Below, piece after piece: positions 25,912-36,841 of a stretch of DNA of 64,000 nt; the stretch's first letter is position 1, and the number at the start of each line of letters is the position of its first letter. A program made the translations under genes and the position numbers. Below the pieces are notes generated by a model that saw only the letters and a program-made list of their open reading frames with translations, had not been told where the DNA came from and searched no databases. Source of the DNA: JAIBJN01 sp963830885 (GTDB lineage: Bacteria > Actinomycetota > Thermoleophilia > Gaiellales > Gaiellaceae); assembly GCA_963830885.1 (NCBI GenBank), contig CAWHOA010000020.1, positions 19,421 to 83,420 of the forward strand, given 5' to 3'.

Positions 25912-27507
25912 GTGAGCGAGGCAGACCCGCCGCGCACGCCCGGTCGGCCACGGCGGCGCCTGGCGCTCTCGACTGCGATCTTCGCGGCGATCACCGGGAT
26001 CTCGCGGGTCCTCGGCCTCTTTCGCGAGATCGTCGCGCGCCGCACCTTCGGCGTCGAGGGCGACATCAACGCGTTCACCGTCGCGTTCCAGCTCCCCAAC
26101 CTCGTGCGCTCGCTCGCGGCGGACTCGGCCCTCAGCGCTGCGTTCGTGCCCGTTTTCAGCGAGCTGCTCGAGAAGGAGCAGCGCGCGCGAGCCTGGCATG
26201 TGGCCTCGACCCTCTTCTGGCTCGTGTTGATCGTGCTCGGCGCGCTGACCGGCCTCCTCATGCTCTTCGCACCGCTGATCATGCGGATCTTCGGGCTGGG
26301 CGACCTCGAAGATCTCGCGACCACCCTCTCGCGCATCCTCTTTCCAGTCGTCGTCCTCATGGGCGTCTCGGGGGTCGTGGTCGGCATCCTCAACTCGTAC
26401 GAGGAGTTCACCGTCCAGGCGCTGATGCCCGTCCTCTGGAACGTGGCCATCATCGCCTCGCTCCTGTTTGTCGCGCCGCGGTTCGAGAGCGAGGAAGCGC
26501 AGCTCTATGTCTATGCCGGCGGCGTCCTGGTGGGAACCGTCATCCAGACGGTCACACCGGTCTGGTGGCTCCGCGGGCGCGACGGGCGGATCCGGGCCGT
26601 TCTCGACCTTCGCGATCCGGCAGTCAAGCGCGTGCTGACGCTGATGCTGCCCGTGGCCCTCGGGGTCGGGCTCATCAACTTCAACCTCGTCGTGAACACG
26701 TTCTTCGCGTCGAGGTTCGTCGACCCCCTGCTTGCGCCGAGCGCGATCGACGCCGCCTTCAGGATCTACATGCTTCCGCAGGGCATGTTCTCCGTCGCCG
26801 TGGCGACGGTTCTCTTCCCGCTCCTCTCGCGGCTCGCCGCCCGGCACGACACCGACGGCTTCCGCAGCACCGTCTCGCTCGGCCTCCGGCAGATCGGCTT
26901 CCTGCTCCTGCCCGCGAGCGCGATCGCCGCCGTCCTCGCGGAGCCGATCGTGCGGCTGCTCTACCAACGCGGCGAGTTCACAGCCGAGCAGACGCCCGTC
27001 GTCGCGGGGGCGCTCGCAGCCTTCGCGGTCGGGCTCACGTTCAACGGGACGATGCTCATGCTCAACCGTTCCTTCTACAGCCTGCAGGCGCCGTGGGTAC
27101 CGACCTGGGTCGCGCTCGGGAACCTCGTGCTGAACGGCGTGCTCGCCGCGATCCTCTACCGCGTCGGGGTCTGGGGCATTCCACTCGCGACCTCGCTCGT
27201 CAACATCGCCGGGACCTTGGCGCTGGTCGCGATCCTCCGCCGCCGACTGGGGCGGCTGGACGGCGGAGCGATTCTCTCCTCGTACGCGCGCATCGCAGCT
27301 GCCTCGGTCGCGGCCGCCGCTGCCGCCTTCGGCATCTGGTACGGGCTCGACGCGACACTGGGACGCTCGCTGGGCGCACAGATCCTTTCCGTCGGCATCG
27401 GCGTCCTCGCCGGGACGGCCGTCTTCCTCGCCGCAGCCGCCCTCCTCCGCGTCCGCGAGCTGCAGACGCTCCGCTCGCTCCGCCGCCGATCCGGTACAAC
27501 GGACTAG
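25912..27507 (+). CDS. murJ: Lipid II flippase MurJ (MviN)
   Basis: 531 residues with 14 predicted membrane helices. Moves lipid II across the membrane for wall synthesis. Family signs: TAIFAAITGISRVLGLFREI near residue 24, QLPNLVRSLAADSALSAAFVP near 61 and YMLPQGMFSVAVATVLFPLL near 285. The N-terminal 20 residues are basic and proline-rich. No kinase-like extension of the mycobacterial MviN type. Confidence 0.93.
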   Translation: MSEADPPRTPGRPRRRLALSTAIFAAITGISRVLGLFREIVARRTFGVEGDINAFTVAFQLPNLVRSLAADSALSAAFVPVFSELLEKEQRARAWHVASTLFWLVLIVLGALTGLLMLFAPLIMRIFGLGDLEDLATTLSRILFPVVVLMGVSGVVVGILNSYEEFTVQALMPVLWNVAIIASLLFVAPRFESEEAQLYVYAGGVLVGTVIQTVTPVWWLRGRDGRIRAVLDLRDPAVKRVLTLMLPVALGVGLINFNLVVNTFFASRFVDPLLAPSAIDAAFRIYMLPQGMFSVAVATVLFPLLSRLAARHDTDGFRSTVSLGLRQIGFLLLPASAIAAVLAEPIVRLLYQRGEFTAEQTPVVAGALAAFAVGLTFNGTMLMLNRSFYSLQAPWVPTWVALGNLVLNGVLAAILYRVGVWGIPLATSLVNIAGTLALVAILRRRLGRLDGGAILSSYARIAAASVAAAAAAFGIWYGLDATLGRSLGAQILSVGIGVLAGTAVFLAAAALLRVRELQTLRSLRRRSGTTD

Positions 27508-27516
27508 CGATCAGCC

Positions 27517-29304
<1,788 letters not shown>

Positions 29305-29308
<4 letters not shown>

Positions 29309-30423
29309 ACGGCGCCGTCCGGCACCTGTACGTCCACCTGCCGTTCTGTGCGCACCGCTGCGGCTACTGCGACTTCGTGACGCTCGTCGGCCGGCGCGAC
29401 GGCCATGGGGCGTACGTCGACGCTCTCCTGGCCGAGCTCGAGCTGGAGAGCGGCGCATTGGCCCCAGACGTCGAAACGGTATTCCTCGGGGGTGGTACGC
29501 CGACGTTCACCGATCCGGCCGAGCTCGTTCGCCTGCTCGCGGTGCTGCCCTCGGCGGCCGAGGTCACGGTCGAGGCGAACCCCGAGACCGTGACGCCCGA
29601 ACTGGCGCTGCTTCTTCGCCGCGGCGGCGTGTCGCGAGTCTCCCTCGGCGCGCAGAGCTTCCAGCCGGAGCTGCTGGCCGTGCTCGAGCGCCGCGCGGAG
29701 CCCGAGACCGTCCGGGCCGCGTTCTACCATCTTCGTGATGCCGGATTCGACAACATCTCGCTCGATCTCGTCTACGGCATCCCCGGCCAGAGCCCCGCCG
29801 ACCTCGATCTCGACCTTGCAGAGGCGATCGCGCTCGGCCCGGAGCACCTGTCCTGCTACGAGCTCGAGGCGAAGCCCGGCACCCGCTTCACCGTCGCGCA
29901 CGGAGACGAGCTGGCGGCGCAGGCGGAGGCGATGGAGGGCTACTTCGAGCTGGTCGTGGAGACGCTCGTCGGCGCCGGCTATCGCTGGTACGAGACGGCG
30001 AACTTCTGCCGGCCCGGCCGCCAGGCGCGGCACAACCTCGGCTACTGGCTCGGCCAGGACTACCTCGGCGTCGGGATCGGGGCGGTCTCGACCGTAGCCG
30101 GGCTGCGCTGGCGGAACCGGCCGAGCCTGGCCGGGTATCTCGGGGCACTCGCCGAGGGCCGGCGGCCGCCGCGGGAGGAGGAGGCTCTCGAGCCGGAGGT
30201 CGTGCTCCGCGAGCGGCTGCTCCTCGGGCTGCGCCTCGACGAGCCGGTGGAGCTGTCCAGCGTGGACGGCGCCGTCGACTCGGACGCCCTCGCACGCATG
30301 GAGCGGCTCGGGCTCGCCGAGCGCCGGAACGGCGGCCTGGCCCTCACGCGCCGCGGCCGGTTCCTCGGCGGCGGCGTCACGGCCGAGCTGATGGCCGAAA
30401 GCCCTGCAAAAAGTACACTTTAG
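29305..30423 (+). CDS. hemW: Radical SAM heme chaperone HemW
   Basis: 372 residues. The radical SAM Cys triad is in CAHRCGYCD (about 15-22), followed by the GGGTPT motif near 59. The HNLGYW motif (near 230) distinguishes heme-binding HemW from coproporphyrinogen dehydrogenase HemN. The GTG start overlaps the lepA stop. It was formerly annotated as an oxygen-independent coproporphyrinogen oxidase. Confidence 0.92.
30414..30419 (+). promoter_or_regulatory. -10-like box (TACACT) of hrcA
   Basis: TACACT inside the last codons of hemW lies 8 nt before the hrcA ATG. No CIRCE inverted repeat is visible around it. Confidence 0.4.
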
Positions 30424-30427
30424 AACG

Positions 30428-31471
30428 ATGGCGGACGCACAGGACCTACGCCTCAGCCCGCGACAGGAGTTGATCCTCGCGCGCGCGGTGGAGGAGTACG
30501 TGGCGACAGGGACGCCCGTGGGCTCGAAGACGCTCGTCGAGCGCACCGGACTGGACGTGTCCTCGTCGACCGTCCGTTACGAGCTGGCGGTGCTCGAGGA
30601 GCAGGGGCTCCTGACGCACCCGCATACGTCCGCCGGGCGCGTGCCGACCGACGCGGGCTACCGGGTGTTCGTCGACCGCCTGCTCGACCGGCTCGAGCCG
30701 CGTCCTGCCGACCTCGAGCTCGACCTCTCGGGCGCGGAGAGCCAGGTCGACTCGGCGCTGCGCGCGACGACGGAGGTGCTCGCGGACCTGACCCACCTGC
30801 TCGCGCTCGTCTCGGCCCCGCCGCTCGAGACGACGATGCTGCGCCACGTCGAGGTCCTGCTGCTGCAGCCGCGAGTGGTCATGGTCGTCGTCATCACCTC
30901 CACGGGAGGCGTGACAAAGCGGTTGTTGACGTTCGAGGAGCCGGTCGACGCGGGCCTTGCCGAGTGGGCGGCGCAGTACCTGAACGAGACACTCGCCGGC
31001 CTGCGCCTCGGCGCGCGGCTGCTGCGCGCGCGCTTCGAGGACGCCGCCCTCTCGGACCGCGAGCGGGCGTTCCTCGAGCGAGTGCGTCCCGCGTTCACCG
31101 ACGTCCTCGAGGCGGAGGAGCAGACGCTCTACGTCGGCGGGACGGCCGGCGTGCTCGACGAGTTTCGCACCGACGAGCTGCGAACGTACCGCCGGCTCCT
31201 CGAGGTTCTCGAGCAGCGGGCTGCCGTGCTCGACCTCCTGCGGGCGAGCCTCGGCTCGAAGCGTCCCTTCGTCCGTGTCGGGCCGGATCTCGACGATCCG
31301 GACCTCGCCGGCGTCTCGCTCGTGGGCGCCGCCTACGGGCTTCAGCACATGAACCTGGGGACGGTCAGCCTTCTGGGCCCGACGCGCATGGACTACGAGA
31401 AGGCAATCGCAGTCGTGCGTGCTGCCGCACATGAGCTCTCGCGCTTCGTCGAGGAGCTCTACGAGAGCTGA
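30428..31471 (+). CDS. hrcA: Heat-shock repressor HrcA
   Basis: 347 residues. N-terminal winged helix (about 5-75; ILARAVEEYVATGTPVGSKTL, then GLLTHPHTSAGRVPTDAGYR), GAF-like middle domain, and the C-terminal GTVSLLGPTRMDYEKAIAVV segment. Represses chaperone operons by binding CIRCE elements and is made active by GroEL. Upstream of dnaJ as in many Gram-positives. No TTAGCACTC-type CIRCE seen in this window. Confidence 0.95.
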   Translation: MADAQDLRLSPRQELILARAVEEYVATGTPVGSKTLVERTGLDVSSSTVRYELAVLEEQGLLTHPHTSAGRVPTDAGYRVFVDRLLDRLEPRPADLELDLSGAESQVDSALRATTEVLADLTHLLALVSAPPLETTMLRHVEVLLLQPRVVMVVVITSTGGVTKRLLTFEEPVDAGLAEWAAQYLNETLAGLRLGARLLRARFEDAALSDRERAFLERVRPAFTDVLEAEEQTLYVGGTAGVLDEFRTDELRTYRRLLEVLEQRAAVLDLLRASLGSKRPFVRVGPDLDDPDLAGVSLVGAAYGLQHMNLGTVSLLGPTRMDYEKAIAVVRAAAHELSRFVEELYES

Positions 31472-31475
31472 GACC

Positions 31476-32604
31476 GTGGCCACGACGCGACGCGACTACT
31501 ACGAGATCCTCGGCGTCCCGCGCAACGCCGACGAACGCGCGATCAAGTCCGCGTTCCGGCGGCTGGCGCGCGAGCTGCACCCCGACGTGTCCGACCACCC
31601 CGAGGCCCAGGAGCGCTTCCGCGAGGCCGCGGAGGCCTACGAGGTGCTCTCGAAGGCCGAGACCCGTGAGCTCTACGACCGCTACGGCCACGACGGGCTC
31701 CGCACCGGTGGCTTCCGGCCGACGGACTTCGACTTCGGGAGCCTCAACGACCTCTTCTCCGCGTTCTTCGGCGACGACCTCTTCGGCGGAGTCGGGGGCC
31801 GCGGCGGCCGGCGATCGGCACGGGGGGCGGACGTGCTCGCCGAGGTCGAGGTCACCCTGGTCGAGGCTGCGGAGGGCGCCACCCGCGCGGTCCCGTTCCC
31901 GGCGGTGGTCGACTGTGCGACCTGCCACGGCTCCGGCGCCGCTCCCGGGACATCGCCGACGACCTGTGTCGGCTGCGGAGGCACCGGTCGCCTCCAGACG
32001 GTCTCGAGCTCGTTCCTCGGCCAGATCGTGCGGACGCAGGCCTGCCCTCGCTGCGGGGGCCTCGGCGAGGTCGTCGAGAGCCCGTGCCCCGAGTGCGACG
32101 GTGCGGGGCGTCTGACGGAGGAGCGCGAGCTCGAGGTCGAGATCCCGCGGGGAATCCACGACGGGCAGCGCATCCGCCTGGGTGGGGAGGGGCACGCCGG
32201 CTCTCTCGGGGGGCGGTCGGGCGATCTCTACGTGCTCGTCCATGTCCAGCCCGACGACCGGTTCGTGCGGGAGGGCAACGACATCGTCTCCGCAGTGGAG
32301 CTGACGATGACGCAGGCGGCTCTGGGCGCAAGCCTGCAGGTCGAGACGCTCGACGGCGAGCTCGCGCTCGACTTCGAGCCGGGAACGCAGCCAGGTGACG
32401 TCCGCGTCCTCCGCGGCAAGGGCATGCCCGTCCTCCAGGGGCGCGGGCGCGGCGATCATCGCGTGCTCATCGACGTCCGCATCCCGGCGCACCTCACCGA
32501 CGAACAGACGCCAGCTGCTCGAGGACTTCGGCCGCAGCGAGCACGAGCGGAACTACGGGACGGACGTCGGCTTCTTCGAGAAGCTGCGCTCCGCGTTCCG
32601 CTGA
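31476..32604 (+). CDS. dnaJ: Chaperone DnaJ, one +1 frame break near the C-terminus
   Basis: 375 residues after removing one base. J domain with the HPD motif (about 36), G/F-rich linker, four zinc-finger motifs (CATCHGSG, CVGCGGTG, CPRCGGLG, CPECDGAG) and the C-terminal substrate-binding domain. At 32515-32521 the reading frame shifts: DEQ is followed by RQLLEDFG in the next frame and the protein ends SAFR at 32604. Uncorrected, the frame runs on into prmA. The GTG at 31476 follows hrcA by 4 nt. Confidence 0.92.
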
Positions 32605-32624
32605 GCGTTCTCCGGCGCCTCGCG

Positions 32625-33365
32625 GTGACCGTCCCGGCCGCGCGGGCCGAGGAGGCCAGGGCGGCGATGATCGCGCTCTTCCCCGAGGGGTTCGAGGAGC
32701 GGGATGCCGGAGGCTTCCTCGAGCTCGCCGCCTACACGGAGCGCGACGACGCGGCCGCCGCGCTCGGGGCGCTCGGGCCGGTGCGCGACCTCGAGGTCGC
32801 TCGCGGCTGGGAAGACGAGTGGCAGCGGTTCCACCGGCCCGTGCGGGTCGGGCCTCTCTGGATCGGGCCGTCCTGGGAGTTGCCCGACGCGGAGGTGCTC
32901 GCGGTGGTCATCGACCCGGGCCGCGCCTTCGGAACGGGCGCTCACGCCACCACGCGGCTCAGCCTGGAGCTGCTTCTCGAGCTCGAGACGGGGGACTCGT
33001 CGACGTCGGCTGCGGCTCGGGCGTGCTCGCCGTCGCTGCGGCGAAGCTCGGCTTCGCGCCGGTGATCGCGCTCGACGACGACGGGACGGCCGTCGAGGTC
33101 GCACGCGCGAACACTGCTGCCAACGGAGTCGAGGTCGACGTCCGGCTCGCCGACGCGCTGGTCGATCCCCTTCCGGACGTGCGAGTCGCGGTCGCCAACA
33201 TTGCGCGCGTCCCGGTGGAAGGGGTCGCCGAGCGCTTCGGCGGCGAGGTTGTGGTCGCCTCCGGCTATCTCGAGCCCGAGCGACCCGGCGCCGGCGGGCT
33301 GGCGGAGCGCCGCGAGGCGGACGGCGGACGGATGGGCGGCCGACCTTTTCGTGCGGGTCGACTAG
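32625..33365 (+). CDS. prmA: Ribosomal protein L11 methyltransferase, two frame breaks
   Basis: About 246 residues after repair. Trimethylates L11. The N-terminal domain reads through PSWELPDAEV and DPGRAFGTGAHATTRL; the SAM-binding motif LVDVGCGSGVLAVAAAKLGF and the VANI segment appear in another frame after a break in a G-run at 32990-32997 (one base lost, or two gained). A second break at 33321-33331 returns to the first frame, giving GWAADLFVRVD and the TAG at 33363. The two changes nearly cancel. Confidence 0.85.
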
Positions 33366-33368
33366 CAT
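33363..33368 (+). promoter_or_regulatory. -10-like box (TAGCAT) of mtaB
   Basis: TAGCAT, starting with the prmA stop codon, lies 10 nt before the mtaB ATG. Confidence 0.4.
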
Positions 33369-33378
33369 CGTCGCTCCC

Positions 33379-34575
33379 ATGGCGACGTTCACCGCCGACT
33401 TCCTCGGCTGCAAGGTCTCGCAGACGGATGCCCAGGAGATCCGGGAGCGGCTCGTGGCCGACGGGCACGTCGAGTCGGGTGAGTCGGCCGACGTTGCGAT
33501 CGTGAACACGTGCTGCGTCACCCACGAGGCTGTGCGCAAGTCGCGGCAGGCTGTGCGCCGGGCCGCGCGGTCGGCGCGCCGTGTCTACGTGACCGGCTGT
33601 GGGGCGAACCTGACCGGCGACGCCTTCGGCGACCTGCCCGAGAACGTGACCGTCGTTCGGCTGCCCGGCGAGCGGACGCCCGAGTTCGTCGCGCGGGACG
33701 TCGGCGCCATCGGCTGCGTCCGGGCGGACGTCGGCCTCGACCGCCTGCGCGCGTTCGTGAAGGTGCAGGACGGGTGCAGCTTCTCATGCGCCTTCTGCGT
33801 CATCCCGCAGGTCCGCGGGGCCTCCCGCAGCCGGGCGGCCGGCGCAGTCCTGGCCGAGGTGCGGCGCCGCGTCGAGCAGGGCCACCGCGAGGTGGTGCTC
33901 ACCGGGATCAATCTCGGCTGCTTCCGCGACCGCGCCGCCGGGTTCGATCTCGCTCGACTCGTCCGTGAGGTGGGCGCCACGCCTGGGCTCGAGCGTCTGC
34001 GACTCTCGTCGATCGAGGTCAACCACCTCGACGAGAAGCTGATCGCGGCGATGCGCGAGACACCGGCGGTCTCGCCGCACCTGCACGTGCCGCTCCAGTC
34101 CGGCGACGACGGCGTGCTCGCCGCGATGGGCCGCCGCTACACGAGCGCGACGTACCTCCGCCGGGTCGGGCTGGCCGACGGGTTCAATCTGACCGCGGAC
34201 GTGATCGTCGGCTTTCCGGCCGAGGACGACGCTGCCTTCGAGCGGACTCTCGCGGTCATTCAGCAGGCAGGCATCACGAAGGTGCACGTCTTCCCGTACT
34301 CGCCGCGCCCGGGGACGCGCACCGCGGCCGCGGACACGGTCCAACCGGAGGTGAAGCGCGCGCGGAGCGCGAGGCTGCGCGCGCTTTCGGCGGAGGCCTG
34401 CCGAACGCGGTGGCGTGGGAAGCTCGGCGCCGTCGACGCCGTCCTGGTCGACCGCCCTGGCCGCGGCTATGGGGACGACTACACTCCCTGGCTCGTGGAC
34501 GCTCCTTTGGGCGGGATCGTGCGCGTCAGAGCGGTGGACGTGAGCGAAGAAGGAGTCGTCGGTGTCCCAGTCTGA
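33379..34575 (+). CDS. mtaB: tRNA t6A37 methylthiotransferase (MiaB/MtaB family)
   Basis: 398 residues. Adds a methylthio group to t6A37 of ANN-decoding tRNAs using two 4Fe-4S clusters. The N-terminal UPF0004 domain has Cys in FLGCKVSQTD, NTCCVT and VTGCGA; the radical SAM motif is CSFSCAFC near residue 133; the SGDDGVLAAMGRRYT block and a C-terminal TRAM-like segment follow. MtaB assignment rather than MiaB comes from the short N-terminus and the SQTDAQEI motif. Confidence 0.88.
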   Translation: MATFTADFLGCKVSQTDAQEIRERLVADGHVESGESADVAIVNTCCVTHEAVRKSRQAVRRAARSARRVYVTGCGANLTGDAFGDLPENVTVVRLPGERTPEFVARDVGAIGCVRADVGLDRLRAFVKVQDGCSFSCAFCVIPQVRGASRSRAAGAVLAEVRRRVEQGHREVVLTGINLGCFRDRAAGFDLARLVREVGATPGLERLRLSSIEVNHLDEKLIAAMRETPAVSPHLHVPLQSGDDGVLAAMGRRYTSATYLRRVGLADGFNLTADVIVGFPAEDDAAFERTLAVIQQAGITKVHVFPYSPRPGTRTAAADTVQPEVKRARSARLRALSAEACRTRWRGKLGAVDAVLVDRPGRGYGDDYTPWLVDAPLGGIVRVRAVDVSEEGVVGVPV

Positions 34576-34897
34576 GTGCCTGTTCTGCCGCCTGTACGCG
34601 GACGGCGACCACGTGCGCAAGGAGGGCGGCTTTGCGGCCGTCCGGGACATCAACCCGAAGGCGCCGGTTCATCTGCTCGTCATCCCGGAGCGGCATGTCG
34701 ACACGTTCCGCGACGTCGGCGCCTTCGGCGCGGACGAGGCCAAGGGCATGCTGGACTTCGTCGCGGCCACGGCGCGCGACGCGGGGCTCGAGGACTACCG
34801 CGTGATCGTGAACGTCGGCGGGGGCGGCGGCCAGACGGTCTTCCACCTCCACTGGCATATTCTCGGCGGAACGCCGACCCTGGCTGGTTTCGAATGA
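34562..34897 (+). CDS. HIT-family nucleotide-binding protein
   Basis: 111 residues, the size of HINT-type purine nucleoside phosphoramidases. The histidine triad is HLHWHILGG near residue 95. N-terminal CLFCRLYADG keeps a Cys pair like zinc-binding HIT proteins. The GTG start overlaps the mtaB end by 14 nt, and the yqeY start overlaps its stop (ATGA). Confidence 0.93.
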   Translation: MSQSECLFCRLYADGDHVRKEGGFAAVRDINPKAPVHLLVIPERHVDTFRDVGAFGADEAKGMLDFVAATARDAGLEDYRVIVNVGGGGGQTVFHLHWHILGGTPTLAGFE

Positions 34898-35337
34898 GCC
34901 TGATCGCGGAGATCGAGGACGAGATCAAGGAGTCGATGCGGGCGCGCGACCAGTTGCGCACCGACACGCTGCGCCTGACCCTGGCCGCCCTTCGCGCGGC
35001 TGAGAAGGAGCTCGGCCGGCCGCTGAGCGACGACGAGGAGCTCCAGGTGCTGCAACGCGAGCGTAAGCGCCGCGCCGAGGCTGCGGACGCCTTCCGCTCC
35101 GCGGGGCGTGAGGAGCAGGCGGAGAAGGAGGAGGACGAGCTCGACATCATCGAGGAGTTCATGCCCGAGCCGCTCGACGAGGAGGAGATCGAGCGGATCG
35201 TGGACGACGCGATCGCCGAGACCGGGGCGACCTCGCTCCGCGACCTCGGCCGCGTGATGGCCGACGTCATGCCCCAGGTAGCCGGCCGGGCGGACGGCTC
35301 CGAGGTGAGCCAGCTCGTGCGCGAGAAGCTCGCCTGA
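34894..35337 (+). CDS. GatB/YqeY domain protein
   Basis: 147 residues, mostly helical, acidic. The whole length is the YqeY domain: LRLTLAALRAAEKE, the ELQVLQRERKRRAEAADAF block and the DLGRVMADVMPQVAGRADG segment conserved with the tail of GatB. Possibly binds tRNA or aids amidotransferase function; role not established. ATGA overlap with the HIT gene. Confidence 0.9.
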   Translation: MSLIAEIEDEIKESMRARDQLRTDTLRLTLAALRAAEKELGRPLSDDEELQVLQRERKRRAEAADAFRSAGREEQAEKEEDELDIIEEFMPEPLDEEEIERIVDDAIAETGATSLRDLGRVMADVMPQVAGRADGSEVSQLVREKLA

Positions 35338-35359
35338 TCGGCGCGGCTTCGGGCACACT

Positions 35360-35466
35360 GCGCGCGCCGCTTGCGCGCGCGCCGGTGGTAGGACCCCCGG
35401 TGGGGGGACCCGGGTCGGAGCGGGGCGTTCGCGTACGCGCGCCGCGCCCGCCGGCACGCCGGCGGG
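35360..35466. terminator. Cluster of three GC hairpins after yqeY
   Basis: Three stems follow yqeY: GCGCGCG/CGCGCGC (35360-35366 with 35374-35380), CCCCC/GGGGG (35394-35398 with 35402-35406) and CCCGCCGGC/GCCGGCGGG (35447-35455 with 35458-35466, only 2 nt between). Likely ends the mtaB-HIT-yqeY unit; no T-tract is present. The 169-nt gap otherwise shows no gene. Confidence 0.45.
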
Positions 35467-35492
35467 GACTCGGAGAGAATCGGCCAGGCGAC

Positions 35493-35498
35493 TAGAAT
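35493..35498 (+). promoter_or_regulatory. -10-like box (TAGAAT) of phoH
   Basis: TAGAAT lies 8 nt before the TTG start at 35507. Confidence 0.4.
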
Positions 35499-35506
35499 TC
35501 GAGCTG

Positions 35507-36467
35507 TTGCAGCAGGTTCTCTCCGTCTCCAACGAGGTCGCGGCCGAGCTCGCCACCGTCGACGACGGGATCCTCGGAGCATTGCGGGAGCGGATGGGCT
35601 GCGCGATCCGACTGCGCGGCAATCAGCTGACGCTCGAGGGCGACGACGGCAAGGTGGACGAGGCGCGGCTCGTCATCGACGAGCTCGTCGAGCTGGTCGA
35701 GGGCGGCCACGCGATCGGGCCGAGCACGGTCGACGCCGTGCTGGCCGCGCTCGACGCCGCCAAGGATCCGCGCGAGATCTTCGAGGACGTCGTCTGGCGG
35801 CACCGCGGCAAGAAGATCACGCCGAAGACGGTCAACCAGAAGCACTACGTAGACGCGATCCGATCCGGGCACGATCACCTTCGGAATCGGTCCGGCGGGC
35901 ACCGGCAAGACGTACCTGGCGATGGCGCTCGCCGTCGCCTCGCTCGCCGACCGGGACGTCAACCGTCTCATCCTCACGCGCCCTGCCGTGGAGGCCGGCG
36001 AGCGGCTCGGCTTCCTGCCCGGCGACATGCTCGCGAAGGTCGACCCGTACCTGCGCCCGCTGTTCGACGCGCTCTACGACATGCTCGACGCCGACCGCCT
36101 GAACGCGTTCATGGAGCGGGGGACGATCGAGGTCGCGCCGCTCGCGTTCATGCGCGGGCGGACGCTGAACGACTCGTTCATCATCCTCGACGAGGCGCAG
36201 AACACGACGCCCGAGCAGATGCAGATGTTCCTGACGCGGCTCGGCTTCGGCTCGAAGGTGGTCGTCACCGGCGACGTCACGCAGATCGACCTTCCGCAGG
36301 ACCAGGCGTCGGGCCTGATCCACGTGCGGCAGATCCTCGGCGACATCGACGGGATCGAGTTCGTCGAGTTCGGGAACCAGGACGTGGTGCGCCACGTGCT
36401 CGTGCAGCGCATCGTCGAGGCGTACAAGCGCCACGCCGAGCAGACGGGCACGCAGCGCCGCCGGTGA
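35507..36467 (+). CDS. phoH: PhoH-like ATPase, one +1 frame break
   Basis: 319 residues after repair. N-terminal KH-like region (about 20-70), then a P-loop NTPase domain with GPAGTGKTYLA Walker A and IILDEAQNTTPEQ Walker B. The break is at 35876-35881 (GGG for GG), between DAIRSG and TITFGIGPAG. PhoH/YbeZ works with YbeY in RNA metabolism, and ybeY follows with a GTGA overlap. The TTG start is weakly supported by a ribosome binding site, but the -10-like box fits. Confidence 0.9.
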
Positions 36468-36841
36468 TCCGCGTCGAGGTCGCCAACGAGAGCGGCGTTG
36501 CGGTCGACGAGGCTCCGGCCGTCGAGCTCGCCCGGCGCGTGCTCGCCGCCGAGTTGGTGGACGACGGCGACCTCGGCCTCGCGTTCGTCGACCCCGACCG
36601 CATGCGGGAGCTGAAGCGCGAGCACCTCGGAATCGACGAGCCGACCGACGTCCTTTCTTTTCCGATCGACGGGCGCGACAGGCTTCCGGACGGCGTGCCG
36701 CGGCAGCTCGGTGACGTCGTCCTCTGCCCGCAGGTGGTCGGGGCGGCATGGCAGGCGCCGCTGGTCCACGGGCTCCTCCATCTGCTCGGGTACGAGCATG
36801 GAACGGAGATGGAGCACCGAGAGCGAATTCACCTGGAATGA
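36464..36841 (+). CDS. ybeY: Endoribonuclease YbeY
   Basis: 125 residues. 16S rRNA 3'-end maturation and ribosome quality control metalloprotein. The zinc site is HGLLHLLGYEH (about 103-113), keeping all three His with Glu in place of the usual Asp. LGIDEPTDVLSFP is also typical. Overlaps phoH upstream and the kinase gene downstream. Confidence 0.93.
   Translation: MIRVEVANESGVAVDEAPAVELARRVLAAELVDDGDLGLAFVDPDRMRELKREHLGIDEPTDVLSFPIDGRDRLPDGVPRQLGDVVLCPQVVGAAWQAPLVHGLLHLLGYEHGTEMEHRERIHLE

Noticed and set aside
31476..33505. A single DnaJ-PrmA fusion protein, as the uninterrupted frame suggests
   Set aside because: Restoring one base gives a normal DnaJ ending at 32604 and a separate PrmA starting at 32625.
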